Positions 32,901-44,188 of a stretch of DNA of 64,000 nucleotides are shown one piece after another. The DNA is from Heterodera schachtii (lineage: Eukaryota > Nematoda > Chromadorea > Rhabditida > Heteroderidae): positions 573,814 through 637,813 of the forward strand of contig SIJG01000006.1 of assembly GCA_023374025.1 (NCBI GenBank), given 5' to 3'. How positions within the stretch are numbered: the first letter of the stretch is position 1; each line of letters opens with the position of its first letter. Under the pieces are notes generated by a model. The model did no database searches. It was not told the origin of the DNA and saw nothing but the letters and a program-made list of their open reading frames with translations. A program made the position numbers and the translations under genes.

Positions 32901-33135
32901 TGTTGCTAAATGTTTAAATAATATTTAAAATTAATTGTCCAAATTGAAAATTATTAAAAAATTTGCAAATTTTGGGCAAATTCATTTTGTTAAGGTTTTC
33001 AAAATGAAAATTTATCTGTGTACCAAATTACACACAACAAAGTGAACACACTCTTTTCATTTTGGCGCAAAATGACGCGCAATAAAAAACAATCGAAAAT
33101 AATAAAATTGTACGCGTATTTATTTTATTTTTCAT
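29985..33135 (-). CDS. GH18 chitinase-like protein with Glu-to-Asp at the catalytic site
   Basis: About nine exons from 32513 down to the stop at 29985 encode a GH18 barrel. In order: '[20 protein letters not shown]' (beta-1), 'SFGGRSF' (beta-3), '[12 protein letters not shown]' (beta-4 motif), '[10 protein letters not shown]' (beta-6), 'GIPIFGRGW' (beta-7), '[14 protein letters not shown]' and '[13 protein letters not shown]' (beta-8). Active chitinases have DxxDxDxE, with the final Glu as acid/base catalyst; here that residue is Asp, so activity is probably low or lost and a chitin-binding or regulatory role is possible. One intron (donor at 31770) begins with GC. A plausible signal peptide lies in a separate exon starting at 33135 ('[19 protein letters not shown]'), but that junction is uncertain. 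The protein should be secreted. Confidence 0.85.
32010..32206. mobile_element. hAT-like MITE, 197 bp, with 8-bp target duplication
   Basis: The element begins TAGAGCTGAGCGGGACCGGGA and its right end is the inverse of TAGAGCTTAGCGGGACCGGGA. It is flanked on both sides by GTTCGGAT (32002-32009 and 32207-32214), a perfect 8-bp duplication. The interior is built of CCCGGT/ACCGGG repeats. It lies in a GH18 intron. Confidence 0.88.
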
Positions 33136-34113
33136 CGATCCTTCGCCGCCGCCCAAATTTTCGGCTGATTTTGTGAACATTTCGCACTTTGATTTATCGT
33201 TCGCGTGCCATGTCATGACATATTCACTCATTCTCCGTCCGTCGTTTTTTCGGCTAATTGCCTTCCTTAATTAGCCCAATTAATTGCGTAGTGAAATTTA
33301 AAAAAAAATCAATTACAACAATAAATGTTTAAATAATTTAACATTTTGAATTTTTCCGAACTTTTTCAATAATTTTTTTGAAGAAAGCGACGATCCATCG
33401 ACTTTTTGTGCCAATTTCTGCTGCTTTGTTTGGTCATCAATGTTCTTCTGCTTAATCAAAAATAAATAATTTAATCACAAATTTTTGGCCATTAAATTTA
33501 TAAAATATTGAAAATTCGGAAGACTTTAATAAATTATTATACATTTTTAATATTTTATGCGCTTTATTCTGTGTAAAACCAAAGAATAATTAGTGCTTAG
33601 TTTCGTTTCTTCGATTAAAATTATTATTGTTTTTAATGTTTCTTCCTTCCCATTCCAATAATTTTTCAAAATAATCCCTCACGGGAAAAGGGACACTTCC
33701 CAAATTACTAATCGTTTATCTCATAAATAATACATATAAAAGAATAAAATCTAAACAAATTTCCACATTTTAAGGAAGGAGCACCAAAATTCGTCATAAT
33801 TCCGATTTAATTTATTTGAGTAATTAATAATTACTAATTATCGCTAATTAAGGTCCGATCTCTACGGTTTTAAATAACAAAAATAAAAATTAATTAATGC
33901 ATTATTTTGACGTCAAATCGATTATCGTTTTTTGTTCCCGGGAGAAAGAATTTATTTATTTATTTTCGCCCGTTTTCAAAAGTCGTAATTCGATTTTATG
34001 CATTTCAATGCTTTCACATGGCAAAAATGGGGCTAAAAATAGCAAATTAAATGGTAACATTTTATTTAATTCATCACTAAAATATTAAAAAATAGTAATT
34101 ATATTTTTAGAAA
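33136..34113. other. Divergent promoter region
   Basis: A+T-rich DNA between the divergently oriented GH18 and kinase genes. It must hold both promoters, but I saw no convincing TATA box or repeated motif. Confidence 0.35.
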
Positions 34114-37100
34114 AATGATTTTTGCTTTTATTTTTTCTTTTATTTCTTCCAAATTCAACACCTTCGCTTTTGCCTTATTTTGGTGTTTTCTCGTTAATAA
34201 AGTAAGTACCTTTTTAATTTAAAAAATTAAAAAACATTTTTAATTTTTAATTTTAATTTTTATTTTCTCCCTTTTTTATGCGTTGTCTGATGATGGTCAG
34301 TCGAATCTGCTGACGAACCCAAAAGAAATTGTCACATTTTTGATGGACGACCAATTCCAGAAGTTTCGTGATCAGACCAACCAATATTGGGCCGACACCG
34401 TTCTCAGTTATCTGAACGCCCTTTACCCAAGGCCGGCTTAATTTTTTAAAATTAATTAATTATTCCATTTTATTGCCTTAGGCATCGCTTTTTGGTCATT
34501 GTTGGTTCGGGTGCCGTGGCGTATAATAATCGGTTGGCCGTTAGTTTTGAAGAAGGGAATAAGTGAGAAAATTGAGAATTTTAAAACGAAATTTCATTAT
34601 GTTCTGTTGTTTTATGCCACATGTGATCGTTTACATGGCATTCGGAGCTGACCAATTTGAGGGCAGCAACAACTGTTACGGGGACATAAACAGCAAATTC
34701 AACAGGTAAAGCAAAGGCACACGGAAATAGTGGCATAAGCAGTGCCAATGTCAACAAAACCATGCCCATTTCTGTGCCTATCAGCTGCTACCCGGACACC
34801 AACCAAATCCTCGGATACATTGGCGAAGCATGCGGCTATCCCAAGTCAGATTTGAATAGAATTGGTCAATTCTTTCGAATTATCAAGAACCAAGCATTGA
34901 AGTTTTGGCAATTTTTGCTAAACTTTCGAACTCGAGGCCTACGAGAACTTTTTTTTGGAATCAGTCGAAAGCGGCACACATCAAAGAGAGTGGGAATTTA
35001 ATGGGAGGATATTAAACGAATATCTTCATGGATTTGCATTTAAATGCCATCCCTTTCCCTCACAAATCAGTCTCTTAATCCCTGCAGGTACAATTCCGAG
35101 TCGGTGGGCATTCGCGCAGTGATCCCGGACCACGACGGCAAAATTGGCATTGCCTGGTCCCTGCCGGACTCAGCCGTCCGAAGGGAAGTGATCAAGCGGA
35201 ATTGTGACGTGGGGAAAAGGCAATGGCAAGTGATCATCGCACTGCTCCAGAAAAAGTAAAGCAATCCAAAAGTCAAGACGAGCAATTAAAATAAGATTAA
35301 AATTGATATTAAAATCACAAATGATTTATTCTAATGATCCATTTGGCTAATTACGGCTGATTTTCTATATTTATATATCCGTTTTTTTTTTAATTTATTA
35401 TTCACTGCTTCGTGAGTTAAATTTATTCTAACAGAAGCATCGCAACAAATTTCATCAAAGCTTTGGCCCAACATTACCCGTACAATTCTTCGGGCTCAAA
35501 TTGCATTTTGCCAAAAATCGATTCCTTTGACGAGCGACCGCAGCAGAATGGCATTTTTATCGCAATTTTGGCCACGGCATTGGCACTGAATGTTCTGCTG
35601 GTGATTGCGATGTGTGTAAAAATGAAATTTGAAAAATAAATTTGTATTTTTGGCATTGTTTTTGCAATTTTTAGTTGCGTTGTGTCCGCTTTGCTTTACA
35701 CTTTGGTCAAACGAATTCGGCACAGGGGCAGCTTCGGCTTTTATTTCAAAGGTAATAAAATGCCATAGATCAAAATCACCACAATTTAATCATCATTGAA
35801 AAATTGTTGCCAAATTTTTATTATTTATTTTTTTAAATCAGGACAAAATAAATGATGACTTTGTGATCAAAGGCAACAATTTATCAGTGATTTAATGATT
35901 TTTTATTTCCCTTATGATGTATATTTTTCTCTTTGGATAAATCTTTAAATATAATTTTTTATTAATTTAAATATTATTATTATTATATTTAAATATTTTA
36001 AAATTAATTTTTGTTTAGCTGCATGGCTTTTTGTACCAAAATTATCCGAAAATGAATTAAATAATACGCTGATCGATGTCGAGCATTTGATCTATTCAGG
36101 TGCGTTTAAAATAATTAAAAATAAATATTTTTTTTTAATTTTAATTTTATTTTGGCGAAAGTTCCAATTTATCAGCTAGGCCCCAACTCGCGCGTGTATT
36201 TCGCCCGCTACCGCTTTTCGGCCACGGCACATCGCAGCGCAGTGGTCAAAGTGCCGTCAAAGGACGCGTTCCGCGTGCAGTCCATCATCGCCGAGACGCG
36301 CATCAACGCGCAGCTGCGGCACCCGCGCGTGGTGGAGTACGTCGGCTTCTACCGCGACGCGTTCGACGACAGTGCGCATTGTCAGCGAGTTCATGGCGGG
36401 CGGAGACCTGCACACATTCCTTGTGGACAAGCGAAATGTGCGTCATTCTTGTACTAATTGTGCATCTAATTAGCCATCAATTCCGGCACTGATTAAAGAC
36501 GGGGGAAAACAAATAAATCAATCGATTAAATCAATTTTAACCTTGCTTTGTGATATGAAACTGAAGATTTCGCCCAATCGACGGGGGCCGACTTCCTATT
36601 CGGGTGCCTTAGAACTTTTTTGTTTTTTGGATAAATCCGCCGGATATCCGATATCTTAAAAAGTTTCTTTGATTCCCCCTACCCATTGGCTCCGATTTTT
36701 ATGTTTGCTATTTTCAGACAATAAATGTTGGCCACATTTTCAACTTTATCGGTCAAATTGCTGAAGGGATGGAATATCTGATCCAAAAGCGGATAATCCA
36801 CCGCGATTTGGCTGCACGAAATTGCATGTTAATTTTCAAAATGAAGTGACAAAACCCTTTTTATACAAAACCCTCAGGCTTAATGAGGAGGGCACATCCA
36901 TCAAAATAGCGGACTTTGGGCTGAGCCGGCACTTCAACACGGATGCCAACTATGCCAGCTCAAGCCCCGTCAGTTTGCCACTTCGCTGGATGCCACTCGA
37001 ATGCTTTGACGAGAACGGCGAGATTTTGCACCAATGCAAGGCAATTTTAATTTGGCATTAATTCCAATTCAAATATTAAGATTCAAATTTCAAAATTTAG

Positions 37101-37691
37101 GATTAAAAATATATTTTTTGTTCTTGGCACTTTATAAATTGCACAATTTTAGTTCAATGAGAAAACGGACGTGTGGTCCTTTGGCGTCGTCGTGTGGGAA
37201 TGTTTCGCGCGCGGTGCGCAGCCCTACGGGTCGGCCGAGTTTCAGCGAGTGATCGCCGACCTGAAGAAGCATTTTGCCAAAGGCGTGCCCATCTCCGCCA
37301 CTAATCACTTCCGCTGCTGACCACCCTCCTAATTATGATCATTATCATCATCATCATTATCTCTCCGTCGTTGACCATTGTGCCATTCGCGAAGGCTATC
37401 GGTTGAGAAGGCCCGAAAAGTGTCCACAAATCCTCTAGTAAATTTGCTTAACACTTTGGCAATGATCAGATAAATAATCTGACTGTTTAAAATCTTTTTT
37501 AGATTCAAACTGATCATTTTGAATTCAATTTTATTTTAATTTAAAAGTTCAGTGATCAGCTGATGCTGAAGTGCTGGGCGGACAAGCAGGAGATGAGGCC
37601 GACATTCGGCACAATCCGGCAAAGATTGGATGAAATTTTCACGGCAATCATTGGCATTTATCCGGACACATTAATTCAAACTGTCGAATGA
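34114..37691 (+). pseudogene. Receptor tyrosine kinase with ectodomain, probably disrupted
   Basis: Exon 1 (34114) encodes a hydrophobic signal-like start with a GTAAGT donor. Ectodomain exons follow at about 34308, 34492, 34650, 34792, 35089 and 35436, with Cys-containing pieces such as 'FEGSNNCYGDIN' and 'GEACGYPK'. A TM segment 'IFIAILATALALNVLLV' and basic 'VKRIRHRG' come next, then the kinase: 'VVKVPSKDAF', 'HRDLAARNC', 'ADFGLSRHF', 'EKTDVWSFG', 'RRPEKCPQIL' and 'MLKCWADKQEMRPTF'. Problems: an extra A near 36371 (GACGACAGTGCGC against GACGACGTGCGC in the paralogue) shifts frame after 'FYRDAFDD'. The phase at the 36175 acceptor is off by one base. No acceptor was found after the donor at 34562. 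Either it is a young pseudogene or the assembly has indels here. The kinase exon sequence is nearly identical to the minus-strand paralogue at 28905-29197. Confidence 0.7.
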
Positions 37692-38098
37692 TTAAATTCT
37701 CTTCTCATTATAAAATATTTAATAACACTTATTTTTTGATTTATAGGCCATAAAAACAAAAAAAACAAATAAATATTTAAACAATTAAATTTTGAATATA
37801 ATTAAGGGACGGAAAAAACAAAAGCGAGAGTCTCGTTCAGTCTCGACTCTCCTTTTTGGTCTCTGGGTCATTTTTGGTCATTCCGCTTGCTTTTTTCTCG
37901 TAAATTATGCCAAAATTGTCGCGTGCGTTGTGCCAACCGACGGAAAGGGCTCAAACTCTGTGCGTTGTTACGGCCTCAAATTGTCTGAGTTCCGTGAAGT
38001 CTTTCATCGCAATGTGCCCATTTCTGTGCGCGTGATCATTAATTTTGTTTGGTTGCAACATTTTAATTTAATTTATTTAATTTATTTTTATTTTTAAT

Positions 38099-40144
38099 TT
38101 ACCGGTCGGACACCCATCGTCCGTTCATTCCGGGAATTCTCGCGGTTGGCTTCCCCCAACTAAATTTGAAAAAAAATTTACACAAATTTCGCCCGTTCGT
38201 CCGTTATTTACATTAGACTTTTGTACAGTAAAATTTCATCCATGTCCGACCTTAATGCTTGAAAAATATTTAAACAAATTTAAAATTGCCAAAATTCTGC
38301 CGTTTTTCACCAAAATGCGAACACATAGTCCGCTTCTCTGCTCGGGTCTCTGTTCAGCTTCTCCAGAAAGGCCGAGTAGTTGACCTGGTCACACGGGGTT
38401 TGTGTGTAACCGCAGAGCAACTGATCCTCGCAGGAATAACCCGGATACAAACCCTGGGGGAAAGGGGGGAGGGGGGATTAGAACAAAATTTAATTGGATT
38501 TGATTAATTTAAAAAGATATCTATCTATTCAGGAAAATTTTATTTAAATAAAAATAACTTTAAGGCATATTTAAGTCGCGCCGCTCTTTTTAACTTTAAA
38601 TTCACTGATTTCCTTTGGTTTCCCAAACATGGATTTTGTGATTTATCCATTTTTGAAGAGCTTTTCATCAGTCATTTTGTCTATTGGTAAGATTTTAAAA
38701 TTCTTTGCGATTAAATCCATTCCGCCCAACACTCCAACCCATTGAAATACAAAGATTTTCATGGCTTACATCGAGCGCATTGCACCAGGCGGGCATTGTC
38801 TGTGCCAATTGGCACATGCAAAGGCCATAGTTTGGGCCGGCAATTCCTGAACAAAAAGTGGTTGACGATAAGCAATATTTAAAGCTGTAATTATTTAATA
38901 TATATTAGCAAAAAATTGCCAAGAAAAGTGTCGACTCGGTCAGACAGCGGGCGACCTAAAACATCAAATTAAAATTATACAATGCTTAGGCCATGAATCG
39001 GTGTTGTGCCTAAATAAACCAGTAAATATTTTTAGTGCCATTTATCTTTTTTTAATCCCTTTGTTATGGTCCTCCGGTCAAAGCTTAAATGTCCTTCTCC
39101 CGGTGACTTTTCTGTTGCCATTCACTTGCCAAGTGAGCAGTTTCCGTCCGTGGCGATCAGTTCGCCCCCTTTGATCGCTTTCCGTGCCAACACAACGCCA
39201 ACCGAATGGGTGATGACGTCAATTTTAGGCGCCGCTGTGTAGGCGAGCACCGCCTCAAGGAAACGCCTGGGGGAAGGGCAATTTGAGGAAATTATCATTA
39301 ATTATTTAATAAAAAAAATTGTAAAACATTAGGCACACACCTCAAATTGACCAAATAGGAGCAGGTGTGCATGGTGGCATAGCCATCTGTTAATTAGTGC
39401 CAATTAAATTTTTAGGAAACTCTTCTTTATTAAAAATGGATTTTGTTTTTGATTTATCTTAATTTATTATCAATTTTACCCAGAATATTTCCCGTCCCCC
39501 ACGTGTCGCCCCAAGTCGTGGCGTAAAGTTCGGCACTTGTGTACTGAAGTAGCAAATGAAAAAATCACGCTTTACAATTTAGCTTTTGATTTTAATGATT
39601 TTCTGTACATTTTGCTCGAGGAAATATTGGATGGACCGACTCCAGCCTAAAAGAAAGCAATTGCACTAATTAACATAATTGCAAAGTTTCATGCTAATTT
39701 GTTGTCACCTGTCGCTTGTGGCGCCTGCGTGTGAAGTGCGGCGTCTCCCTGCCCATCGAATTTTTAAATATTTTTTACATAATTTATTTTTGAGCATTTT
39801 AATCATTTTATTAATTTAATCATATTAAAATATTCCCACCGTTCCATGTATAAAAATGACCGGTTCTTTCGTTATCTAAAAAAACAATTAATTCAAATTT
39901 TAATTGACTGTTTCTCCCCCCCCCCCTCTTAAATTCTCACCTGTTGTGCCGTGGTCAGTTTGCCGCCGAAACTTCCGCTTGGCCCAATGTCAGGCCGATC
40001 GAACGCGTCGCCTTCGTACCCATTTGAGACCAGCCAATTGAGGAAGTGATCGGTCAGAGGGCCAAGCGGAGGCAGTGCGCAGAAGGCACGTGCCAAAAAC
40101 AGCAGAAAAATGAACGGCAAAGGCAACGGACGGAAAACGGTCAT
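38099..40144 (-). CDS. Secreted class 2 lipase (nematode 'lips' type)
   Basis: Exon 1 (ending at 39941) encodes a signal peptide and '[11 protein letters not shown]...GSFGGK'. Later short exons encode '[12 protein letters not shown]', '[12 protein letters not shown]', '[11 protein letters not shown]', 'HTCSYLVNL', then the nucleophile elbow '[14 protein letters not shown]' (Ser in H-S-x-G). They are followed by '[10 protein letters not shown]', a Cys-rich '[16 protein letters not shown]', 'FAFWSDMDEIL' and '[17 protein letters not shown]' with the stop at 38099. This order matches secreted triacylglycerol lipases of C. elegans lips type, which hydrolyse ester lipids outside the cell or in the gut. 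Two introns (donors at 39129 and 38919) start with GC. Met at 40144 gives the best signal peptide; an in-frame Met at 40165 is the alternative. Confidence 0.85.
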
Positions 40145-40538
40145 TTCTCGAACAAATGCATTCAAAAGGGAAAAATTTACATAATAAATGGATAATAATA
40201 AAATAATTTAATATAATTAAACTTAAATTATATTTTAAAATATGTTAAATTGCAAAATTGCAAACGCTACAAGAAAAAGCCAAAATTATCATAAAGAATG
40301 CACTTTTCATTTTTAAATATATTTTTATCATTCGTTATTTTTTGCACTTAGTTTTTTACTAAAAACAAAAAATGGAAGCGAAAATTATGGTCAAGAAAGG
40401 GGGCGGAAGGCGATGGATTCATAAAAAACAGGAGAAACTCAGTGAAAGAAGTTTAGTGATCAGAGTCCCGATAAATGGCTGATCAGTGATCAATCCGCGG
40501 CCTTCCTTTGCTCTTTTGCTCTGCTCAATTAGTGCTGA

Positions 40539-40960
40539 TCAATGCCGACACGCCAATGGAGATGATCCAGCCGATCGGCTGCTGATGATGCGCCGAGGGG
40601 AGGACATTTCCTTCCTGCGCCAAGGGACGGCGCGACGACGTGTCATATTTGGCGTAATTAGCGTCCGCAAAAAAAAAGGCGCCGCGTTTTGTCGCTGGGA
40701 GAAGGCACCCGTCGAGAACAGCGCCAGAACCGGTTGAATGATGCTAATGATGATGAGCCAGCGGATCAACTGGTCCCTTAGGCGGAGGGATGTTAGCCAT
40801 TGGATATCCAATCGAACGTCAAAAGGATCAATCAAACAAAGGGGGAGGGAAGGACAAACATTGGTGATCAACAGCAGCAAAATGCCCAAATTAAAAGGGG
40901 CGGAGGAGCACCGGCCAAAGAATAGGACGACTTTGGCATTACGCCCTAAGCACGATGATT
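40539..40960 (-). pseudogene. Fragment of a multi-pass membrane protein
   Basis: A frame from about 40950 downward reads 'KVVLFFGRCSSAPFN', a hydrophobic 'LGILLLLITN', and 'QLIRWLIIISIIQPVLAL'. At a run of T near 40670 the sensible frame changes by one base, after which 'YAKYDTSSRRPLA' and a hydrophobic 'GWIISIGVSALIST' follow. It vaguely resembles organic-solute-transporter alpha/TMEM184 proteins, but no motif is decisive and no partner exons were found. Fragment, pseudogene or indel-damaged gene. Confidence 0.3.
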
Positions 40961-42065
40961 GATCAAATTAAAGATGTATAATTGTATGAGAATGATTATC
41001 AAAAAAAAAACTTAAAATCCGTAGGCTTTTTGTGTTGCAGTGATTTCCTAAGTTTTTTCAATTTCCCATTTGCCATGACTTCAAATGCGGGAGCTATGAA
41101 AATGTGACAAAATTCGGAAAAAACCTTTTCATAATTTTAATTTTATTTTAACACTTTTATAGAATTTCAATAAAGTTCGAAACAAAATTATAAAATAAAA
41201 TGAAATGATTAATGACATTCCATGGAGAAATAAATGTTTAAACGGGAAATCATTGCTATTAATGCTTATTCATTTGTTTATATCCAAAAAGCCTTAAGCG
41301 ATCTGTCAGAGCAATTGTTCATGTTCGGGATTGATCTGATCACTGCTCCCGATCAATCAATCAGTTCAGAGAGTGTTGAAGGATCAAAAAGGGAAGGGAA
41401 GTCAATCCATTCTTTATTAAAATTCAATATTTTAAAAAGCCACAAAAAGTGACTTTAATTTATCAGGCGATGAATGCTTCTTTTCTGTAATGCTAATGAT
41501 TGATAAAAGAATATTGGCATAATTAGGGATAAAATTAAAAAAACAGACGCTTGTTTAAAATTAAATGATTTTATCAAAAAATTCAAATATAAATTGACAA
41601 AATTCTTTTCGTGGCAACCTTTAAAGATTTACTTTCTTTTTAAAATTACAGCATGAAAATAATAAATATATTGTACATTTTGTTTTAAAAATAAAATGAA
41701 GTTAAATTAATTTTATAATTTTAAAAATTATATATAAATGGTTATACTGTCCATACAGTACACTCTCTCGCATTGTTTCTGTGTCAAACAAAACATTGGT
41801 TTTTTTTGAGTCCACCTGTCAAAGAATTCGTTAATTAAATTAAGCGTAATTTTACTAAAATAAATTTCAATAAAAATGTTTAAATTTTACCTCCCGCGAC
41901 TTCTCCGCCGCTTTTTCTCCCCCTCCCCAAAAAATAAAAATTTTTAAAATTCAATTAATTTTGATTGAGATTTATTCATTCATCAAATTCTCTCCTCAAT
42001 AAAGTGTTTAAGCTTATTTTAGGGAATAGGACAAAAGTTCACCTCGAAAATTAAAAAAAATTAAC

Positions 42066-42190
42066 TTTGAAATTTTTCAAGAAAAATTTTAAAAAATTTT
42101 CAGCGATTTTTTTGAAATTCATGATGAATTCGTAAGTTTTTCAAAAATTTTTCCAAAAAATCGCTAAAAAATTTCAAAAATTTTTTCCTT
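42066..42190. repeat. Small inverted repeat
   Basis: TTTTCAGCGATTTTTTTGAAA on the left is mirrored by AAAAAATCGCTAAAAAATTT on the right, with a short centre. The same TTTTTCAGCGATTTTTT / AAAAAATCGC vocabulary forms the large palindrome at 63297-63660. Confidence 0.6.
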
Positions 42191-43329
42191 CTAGTTTTCA
42201 TATAAAAAACCCTTATTTTAATTCTGACTCACACTGATGAATAAGCTGTAAAGAACGAAAAAAATGATTTTCATCTTAATTCTTTCATTTTCCCATTTTA
42301 AAAAGCGCAGACTTTTCTCGAGTCGAACTCTCAAAAAGCGCTACAAAATACGCCTAAGGCTACAAACAAAAGCCTCGGCGCAAAAAGGAAATATTTTTGA
42401 CGAAAACAATTTTATGAAGTAAAATAAAACCCGAAATTTCTTAGAATTTTCAAATTTATATTTTTCACAAACATCTTCAAATATTTAAATTAACTATTTA
42501 ATTAATTACTCCCTTTAAAACACTTTTAATTGTATTATTTTAATTAAATATAATTTATTTTTCAATTAATTTCCCCCCCCCCCAATTTTGGTCGGACCAT
42601 TTGTGCGTGAAAATTGCGAACGTAAAAGCGCAAATGGCCTTCAATTTGGCCCTCCGATTGAATTCAGTTGACGAAAATCGGCCGACCATTTTTTGCGCCG
42701 ATGGCCGAGAAAAAAAAAAAGAGAGAACACAAAAAATCTTTGGCCTTTCCCCCGCCAAAGATGAGAATCAAAACAGCACAAAAACAAAAATAAAAACAAA
42801 ATAAAAATATTACTATAAATGAAATAAATGGGAAAATGAAAAAAAGAAAAAAATTTAAAAGAAAATAATGGGAAAAGTGAGAAAAGTGTAAAATGACTTT
42901 CAAAATTTGACAAATGATGGGTAAAAAAGTTAAAAAACAGAAGCAGAATGAGCGGGGCTTACTGCTTCTTTACATAAAATTAAGAATATTAATGAATTAA
43001 TTAACTATAAATTTTAAAAATTTTGAAATTGATTTTATTTATTTTGAAAGACAAAATTTTTTTAAAAGCAGCCTTCACTTGGCGATAAAGAGAGAGCGGA
43101 GGAAAAGCCAAGGAAATTTAAAAGGAAAAGAATATTTCTAATCGGGATTTGTCTATAAAGCAAAAAAAAATTTAAAAACTCAAAAAAGCTTATAAAAATT
43201 TCCGGTCCATGCCTTCCCATTTAATTTAAAGGAAAACGCTGGTAGCAACAGAATGCCAGATATCTCTTTTTTGCGGTACACTTCATTTGTCAGTTGGGCC
43301 GGCACGTTTTGGCCCCAGCATGCTTTTTC

Positions 43330-43460
43330 ACTATAACTTTCTATAACTTTTTTCTTTGTCATCCAAATCCAACATTTTTGGTATATTCGAAAGCTTAACA
43401 TGTTTAGAAGCCTTTTCTAAACTATCGCTTCGCGATTAGACAATCACCAAAAAAGTTATA
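43330..43460. repeat. Truncated copy of the 17-kb foldback family
   Basis: ACTTTTTTCTTTGTCATCCAAATCCAACAT and GAAAGCTTAACATGTTTAGAAGC, in order, match 17345-17475 at high identity; the element's GC-rich end is replaced or diverged. Confidence 0.75.
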
Positions 43461-44106
43461 CATAGAATTGCAAAAAGGTCCTTTTAAATAATTCAAATTT
43501 AACTATAAAATATTTATTGTTCACTATTTTACTACTAAAAATGGAAATTTAATTTTTTTGTTTTTCCCTTAAATGTGAGAAGCATGAATTACATAAATTT
43601 TACTTCCTTAATATTATTCTCGTCGTCTCTTCTTTTCAAATTATTTGGGTAATAAATATTATATTTTTGAATATTTCGGCACATATTTCAATTAATAATT
43701 TCAATTATTTTTCCTAATTATTAGTTCCTCCATTTGGGCTGAACCTGTTGCTGCTGCACTTTGCTCAATTGCACAATAAACCCACCCAAAATGATGACAA
43801 CTTTGCTGCTGCTGAACTGCCACGTTGCCCCCCCCCCCGCCCAATTTTTGCTGTTGCGCGTTCGAACAAATTTATTTAACTAATAAACAATTAATCACTC
43901 ACAAATTGCCTAATTAGCGATGAGTTAGTGAACGAGTGAGTGAACAACTGAACAACAGCAGCTTGTGCACTAAATTTAAAGTGAAATTTCATTGAAATGT
44001 TTTTTGCCCTCCCCCTCCGTTTTTTTGGGCGACCAATGGGCGGCCTTTTGCTGAATTTGTGCCCCCCCCACCCAAAAAATGGAGGCCAAAACGCAGAATG
44101 CACTCC

Positions 44107-44114
44107 TATAAAAG
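44107..44114 (+). promoter_or_regulatory. TATA-like box
   Basis: TATAAAAG, 75 bp upstream of the double C-type lectin ATG, a plausible core promoter for a strongly expressed secreted product. Confidence 0.5.
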
Positions 44115-44188
44115 GTGGTCAAACATGCCAAAATCACATTCATTTCCCAATCGGCCCCCAATCGCCGGACACAAAAAACCACCCGAAA

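Larger units (their letters stand above)
40961..44100. other. A+T-rich intergenic region with repeat fragments
   Basis: No gene recognised. It holds a palindromic repeat (42066-42190) and a fragment of the 17-kb foldback family (43330-43460), listed separately, plus poly-C runs near 42571 and 43830. Confidence 0.45.
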
